From Tridacna crocea (Eukaryota > Mollusca > Bivalvia > Cardiida > Cardiidae): 64,000 nt of DNA. Location: contig OX031063.1 of the NCBI GenBank assembly GCA_943736015.1, positions 20,877,501 through 20,941,500 of the forward strand, in the 5' to 3' direction. The position numbers and the translations under genes are program-made. Positions 60,361 to 64,000 of this stretch are shown one piece after another. The notes under the pieces are model-generated. The model was not told the origin of the DNA, ran no database searches, and was given only the letters and a program-made list of their open reading frames with translations. Position 1 is the stretch's first letter; the number at the start of each line of letters is the position of its first letter.

Positions 60361-60462
60361 GTAAGCTATTGAAAAATTATGTTGTTTGTCGAATTACTTT
60401 CTGATATGACAAAAAAAGTTCTTCAATTATGAGCCATCCTCTGTGGGCCATGCTTTGTGGAT

Positions 60463-60691
60463 TTAACCTTTTACCACACAATCCCAACTTTTAAAACCCT
60501 GGTGTAAGTAGCCTTTTGAAAACATTGTGGGAAAAGGAGAAAATGCTGGTAACCAGCATTTTCTCCTTTTCCCACAATGTTTTCTTCCCTTCCTAAAACA
60601 AATTTCAGTTCACTAGTCACATTTTTTTAGTCATCTGCAAATGCTTTCAATTTGAACCAGTCTAAAATTTTGTCGTTTGGTAAAGAGTTAA
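60463..60691 (-). mobile_element. TTAA fold-back MITE, intact, intron 17
   Basis: TTAACCTTTTACCACACAAT to TTTGGTAAAGAGTTAA. Perfect hairpin at about 60,521-60,583, apex GGTAACC. Confidence 0.9.
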
Positions 60692-60990
60692 TGCATCTAC
60701 AAAAGCTATCGACCTATGTCAGCCTCCACAATCAGGGCAGCCTGACATAAGCTAAAACTTTTGGCTTATCATAAATTTACTGCATATCCGTGGACTTTTC
60801 TACCACATGATTTGGGTGGTTCTTAGATAAAATAGATGTCAGGGGTCTATGATAATGTGATTCCTTGCTTGGTATCTTGCCTTACGAAGATGCATTAAAG
60901 CCCCCTTTTGTCATAGCATGGCTCATGTGAAGTGAGTCTAAGGTCATCAACCCTTGATAAAATTTTGGAAATGGCTATAGCAGCATAGCT

Positions 60991-61181
60991 GGGCCATTTC
61001 ACCAAGGTATTTACAAACAAAATGTTTTCGGAAGTTTTACATAGCTATAGTATAGTCATAGTGACATTAATCTGCTACAAGACACATTAAAATTATCTAG
61101 ATAGTTTTCATGTATCTCGTTTGTTGCATAAAAAGTTACTAAAAAAATTTTGTTCGTAACTACCTTGGTGAAATGGGGCCC
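60991..61181. mobile_element. Fold-back MITE (GGGCC.TTTCACCAAGGTA ends), intron 17
   Basis: GGGCCATTTCACCAAGGTAT and ACAAACAAAATGTTTTCGG at the left are answered by AAAAAATTTTGTTCGTAAC and TACCTTGGTGAAATGGGGCC at the right. About 190 bp, no coding. Confidence 0.7.
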
Positions 61182-61559
61182 TGTTCTTTTGTTTACAATC
61201 TCTGTTTGTTTTTGAACTTAACTTGTAGCCTTAGATAAAGATTGATTACTGCTTTCTCTGGTAACCCTACTGTAGCCATGCTGAAGAGCTAACAATGCAG
61301 ATGGATATAAAAAACCAGAAATTTTAAGGATTTGCATATTTGTCACAAGAAAATTATGAAATGAAAATTAAAAACACATCAAAAGAAAATGAAATGTTAG
61401 TTGTACTAAGCTTTATTCTAGCAAAATGGGGTTTATCTACTTAGCTTTATTCTAGCAAAATGGGGTTTAACTCATTAACAAAAGCAAAAAATAGTTTTGA
61501 AAAGATCAGCCTGCGCAAACTGGACAAGCTGACCTGGGTTGATACTCTTTGCAGTTGCC

Positions 61560-61782
61560 TTAACTCATTACCAAAAGACAATAATTTAGGCTTAATCGAA
61601 AGCATTTGCAGATGACAAAATAAAAGTGACTGAAAATTTGAAATTTGTTTTGTGAAGGGTAGAGAACATTGTGGGAAAAGGAGAAAATGCTGGTTATCAG
61701 CATTTTCTCCTTTTCCCACAATGTTTTGTATAGGCTTCTTTCTCAGAGTCATCAAAAGTAGGGAATGTGTGGTAATGGGTAA
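61560..61782 (+). mobile_element. TTAA fold-back MITE, CTCATTACC subtype, intron 17
   Basis: TTAACTCATTACCAAAAGAC to GTGTGGTAATGGGTAA. Hairpin perfect except the apex GGTTATC. Confidence 0.86.
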
Positions 61783-61829
61783 AACCCTTTTTTTACTGAA
61801 CATAACTCATTTGTAATGATGTTTACTTC

Positions 61830-62058
61830 TTATCCCTTTACCAAACAACAAAAATTTTGAACAAACTAAATTGAAAACACTTGCAATCAATAATTTTGGC
61901 GGTAGCTCTAATGATCATTTGTGTCTTTGATAGGGTAGAAAACATTGTGGAAAAAGGGGAAAATTCTGGTTATCAGCATTTTCTCCTTTTACCACCATGT
62001 TTTCAAAGCCTTCCTTCCCTTGGTTGTGAAAACCTGGTATTGTTTGGTAAAAGATTAA
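61830..62058 (+). mobile_element. TTAA fold-back MITE, intron 17
   Basis: TTATCCCTTTACCAAACAAC to TTTGGTAAAAGATTAA. Apex GGTTATC; arms have several mismatches (GGGGAAAATTC). Confidence 0.8.
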
Positions 62059-62257
62059 CATGCTAGAGTGCTTGCTGGAAGTCTGAAAGTCTAAATACTG
62101 ACTTGATGCATAGGTCTGCACTTACAATTGCACAGAGCTTATGAATAATGTAAACTGGTTATGAAAGTTCAGTGGCCATTTGTAGTACTTAGTTTTGCTT
62201 AGCATGACATGTAATGATGCAAGAAATCTAAAGCCAAGCTTGTTTATGACCTTTATA

Positions 62258-62440
62258 AAAAGCTCCCTGAAAAAAAGAATTGGGAAAGGAGAAAATGCTG
62301 GAAACAAGTATTTTCTCCTGGTCATAGTGTTTTCTTGCCTATGAAAGAAATTCCATTATTTCTGCCTCATTTAAAGTTGCCTTGTGCAAATGCTTTCAAG
62401 TTGAACAACTCTGAAATCTTGCTTCTGGGTAACAAGTCAA
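62258..62440 (-). mobile_element. TTAA fold-back MITE, decayed, intron 17
   Basis: AGAATTGGGAAAGGAGAAAATGC, apex GGAAAC, AGTATTTTCTCC, then the L-flank word GTGCAAATGCTTTCAAG and TTCTGGGTAACAAGTCAA. The left terminus is missing. Confidence 0.6.
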
Positions 62441-62565
62441 ATTTGTTTTCATAGATAATGAGCTAATGCAGAAGTTCTTTACTTATAAAATAATTTAGTT
62501 TGTCTAGATTTTAATTTTCTATTTTATAATTTTCTATTTTATGTATGTTTTTGTTTTATTTACAG

Positions 62566-62577
62566 CCAGCATTCCAT
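62566..62577 (+). CDS. Kidins220: Candidate 12-nt microexon (PAFH) of Kidins220
   Basis: A strong acceptor (TTTTGTTTTATTTACAG) ends at 62,565. Twelve bases later CAT|GTAAGG forms a good donor. The phase is 0, as required by exon 17, and adds Pro-Ala-Phe-His without a stop. Vertebrate KIDINS220 is alternatively spliced just after this region. It could instead be a chance pair of sites. Confidence 0.3.
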
Positions 62578-62643
62578 GTAAGGAGCAGGGTTTTTCAGTT
62601 TTCTCTGTCATTTCTCTCTAACTATGTGGTAGCCATTCCTCTC

Positions 62644-62871
62644 TTAACTCATTACCAAACGACAAAATTTTAAGTTTGCCCAATCGAAAGCATTTGCAGA
62701 TCACAAAATAAAAGTGACTGAAAATTCGAAATTTGATTTGTGAAGGGTAGAAAACATTGTGGGAAAAGGAGAAAATACTGGTTACCAGCATTTTCTCCTT
62801 TTCCCACAATGTTTTCAGAAGGCTTCTCTCTCAGGGTCATTAAAAGTTGGGATTGCGTGGTAAAGAATTAA
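62644..62871 (+). mobile_element. TTAA fold-back MITE, intact, intron 17
   Basis: TTAACTCATTACCAAACGAC to GCGTGGTAAAGAATTAA. Hairpin at about 62,752-62,815, apex GGTTACC. It starts 66 bp after the candidate microexon donor. Confidence 0.88.
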
Positions 62872-62893
62872 GCCTACTGAATTTTATTTATTT

Positions 62894-63117
62894 TTAACTC
62901 TTTACCACATATTGCTGAGCTTTAACAACTCTTGAATAAGCCTTTTGAAAACATTATACAAAAAGGAAAAATGCTGGTAACCAGTTTTTTCTCCTTTTCT
63001 CATTATGGTTTCTACCCTTCCCCAAACAAATTTCAATTTTTCAGTCACAATTACTTTGTCATCTGCAAGTACTTTTAGTTTGGACTAGTTCAGAATTTTG
63101 TTGTTTGGAAGAGTTAA
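62894..63117 (-). mobile_element. TTAA fold-back MITE, diverged, intron 17
   Basis: TTAACTCTTTACCACATATT to GTTGTTTGGAAGAGTTAA. Hairpin apex GGTAACC with several arm mismatches. Confidence 0.8.
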
Positions 63118-63371
63118 AGGGTTTTAAAGAAGTAATGACAACTTCATAAACTTCTTGAAAATATTAACACCATTATTATATCAGGCATTATCTCTGAACT
63201 GAACAGTCCACAATTTCTCCCTTTCTACTGTATTTTCCACCTTATCAAAGAAAATTTTAGCCATAATTGACATGTGTTCTGGGGTTGACTTTACTAGAAA
63301 AATTCACTTCTGTTCATGTCTTTAATTTGGAAAATTGGATGGTATACTTTTAACTGAAGCAAATGGTTAAC

Positions 63372-63569
63372 ACATAGGCTTCCTGACATCTATAATAGAA
63401 GACAGTAAAGATACGATAAAAATTGGATGATTTGTCTTTTAAAACATAAAAAGCATTAAGGGAAAAAAAGAAAATAATGTTAACCAACATTTTCTTACAT
63501 TCCTACATTGTTTTCAAAAGCTTTCCATCTCCAGGGTTGATACATGGTATCGTTTTGTAAAGGGATTAA
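63372..63569 (+). mobile_element. TTAA fold-back MITE, decayed, intron 17
   Basis: TTAACACATAGG, weak L flank, a long loose hairpin (GAAAATAATGTTAACCAACATTTTC) and R flank ending TTTTGTAAAGGGATTAA. Confidence 0.6.
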
Positions 63570-63624
63570 GAATTTCTGTCTACTGTAGGGAAACTGTAAA
63601 TTATTTTAGTTTTCTAGGTGCACA

Positions 63625-63841
63625 TTAGATCTTTACCAAACAACAAAAATCTTAGCGTGTCCAACTTGTTAGGATTTGCAGACATCAAATTGAAGATTGC
63701 TCATATGATAGAATTTGTCTTTGATGTCATAGAAAACATTGTGGGAAAAGGAGAAAATTCTGGTTATCAGCATTTTCTCCTTTTCCAACAATGTTTTCAA
63801 AAGTTTTTTTTTTTACTCAGGATTGTATGGTAAAAAGATAA
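63625..63841 (+). mobile_element. TTAA fold-back MITE, intron 17
   Basis: TTAGATCTTTACCAAACAAC to TGTATGGTAAAAAGATAA. Hairpin at about 63,730-63,793 with apex GGTTATC; the arms differ only at GTGGG opposite CCAAC and one inner base. Confidence 0.8.
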
Positions 63842-64000
63842 TGGTTAATGGTTTGGTGAACCCATAGGCTGCAGCTGTTGAATCAATGCATGTTTGCAGA
63901 CATTGTAAACCAAGACCAGCTTGCCTGTTCTCAGAAAGTGTAGATTAAGATCAGGCTGCACAGATTTGTTTTCTGATATTTGATAACCGCTGTCTGCTAT
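63842..64000. other. Intron 17, right edge
   Basis: 63,945-63,965 holds AGATTAAGATCAGGCTGCACAG of the dispersed GATCAGACTGCACA family. The Kidins220 gene continues beyond the window. Confidence 0.5.

Larger units (their letters stand above)
58387..60146 (+). mobile_element. TTAA fold-back MITE split by the 156-bp-array element, intron 16
   Basis: L-flank traces (AAAATTTTGAAAGCTCGTGCAG) and a hairpin with apex GGCTACC run to TTTTCTCCTTTTT. After the insertion the right arm ATTCCCACAATG and R flank resume, ending TATTTGGCAAAGTATTG 23 bp before exon 17. Its left TTAA is lost. Confidence 0.7.

Noticed and set aside
61447-61803. Minus-strand open frame of 118 codons
   Set aside because: It covers a fold-back MITE and flanking intron DNA, with the same repeat-derived peptide [16 protein letters not shown].

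Overview
The window is eukaryotic nuclear DNA: AT-rich, intron-containing and crowded with small transposons. The only confidently recognised gene is an animal Kidins220/ARMS orthologue. The repeat types point to a bivalve mollusc: tRNA-derived SINEs, Helentron-like elements rich in TCCG/TCTG runs with a stem-loop next to a CTCTTG-type end, a 156-bp tandem array inside a transposon, and dispersed GATCAGACTGCACA fold-backs. Species level cannot be fixed from the sequence.

Layout. 1-0.7 kb: a possible last exon of an unidentified gene (491-684). 0.7-30 kb: intergenic DNA made of nested transposons. These include a 4.7-kb element with 50-bp terminal inverted repeats (8314-13038) holding a dead hAT element with a TTF-type zinc-finger remnant, itself split by another inverted-repeat element; a hAT element with a perfect 8-bp target duplication (14971-16607); and a 2.1-2.3 kb repeat present twice in direct orientation (21184-23321, 25180-27470). 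30.7 kb to the right edge: the Kidins220-like gene on the + strand. Seventeen coding exons join in frame to 881 codons (2643 nt). They cover 12 ankyrin repeats, the KAP P-loop NTPase domain with Walker A and B motifs, and four predicted membrane helices. The C-terminal part lies beyond the window. Exons 2-9 are each exactly 99 nt, phase 0, one ankyrin repeat each; exon 10 is 198 nt and carries two.

The dominant repeat, about 60 intact or decayed copies, is a roughly 229-bp MITE called the 'TTAA fold-back MITE' below. It has TTAA at both ends, termini like CCCTTTACCA (piggyBac-like), two different flanks (L flank with AAAGCATTTGCAGACGAC; R flank with AGGGTCGTAAAAAGTCGGGA), and a central hairpin with arms of about 30 bp. 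The hairpin apex reads GGTTACC when L is on the left (called + here) and GGTAACC when reversed (-). Many copies sit in Kidins220 introns, several within 7-33 bp of splice donors. Arms often carry matching substitutions on both sides, and nested, TTAA-sharing, L-L and R-R hybrid and double-hairpin forms occur.

Other points of note: a threefold tandem copy of the 3' splice site and start of Kidins220 exon 14 with only the last copy open; a strictly 156-bp periodic array (58605-60009); a near-perfect 240-bp palindrome (42833-43074); SINE and pogo-like insertions inside fold-back MITEs; and a candidate 12-nt microexon at 62566.
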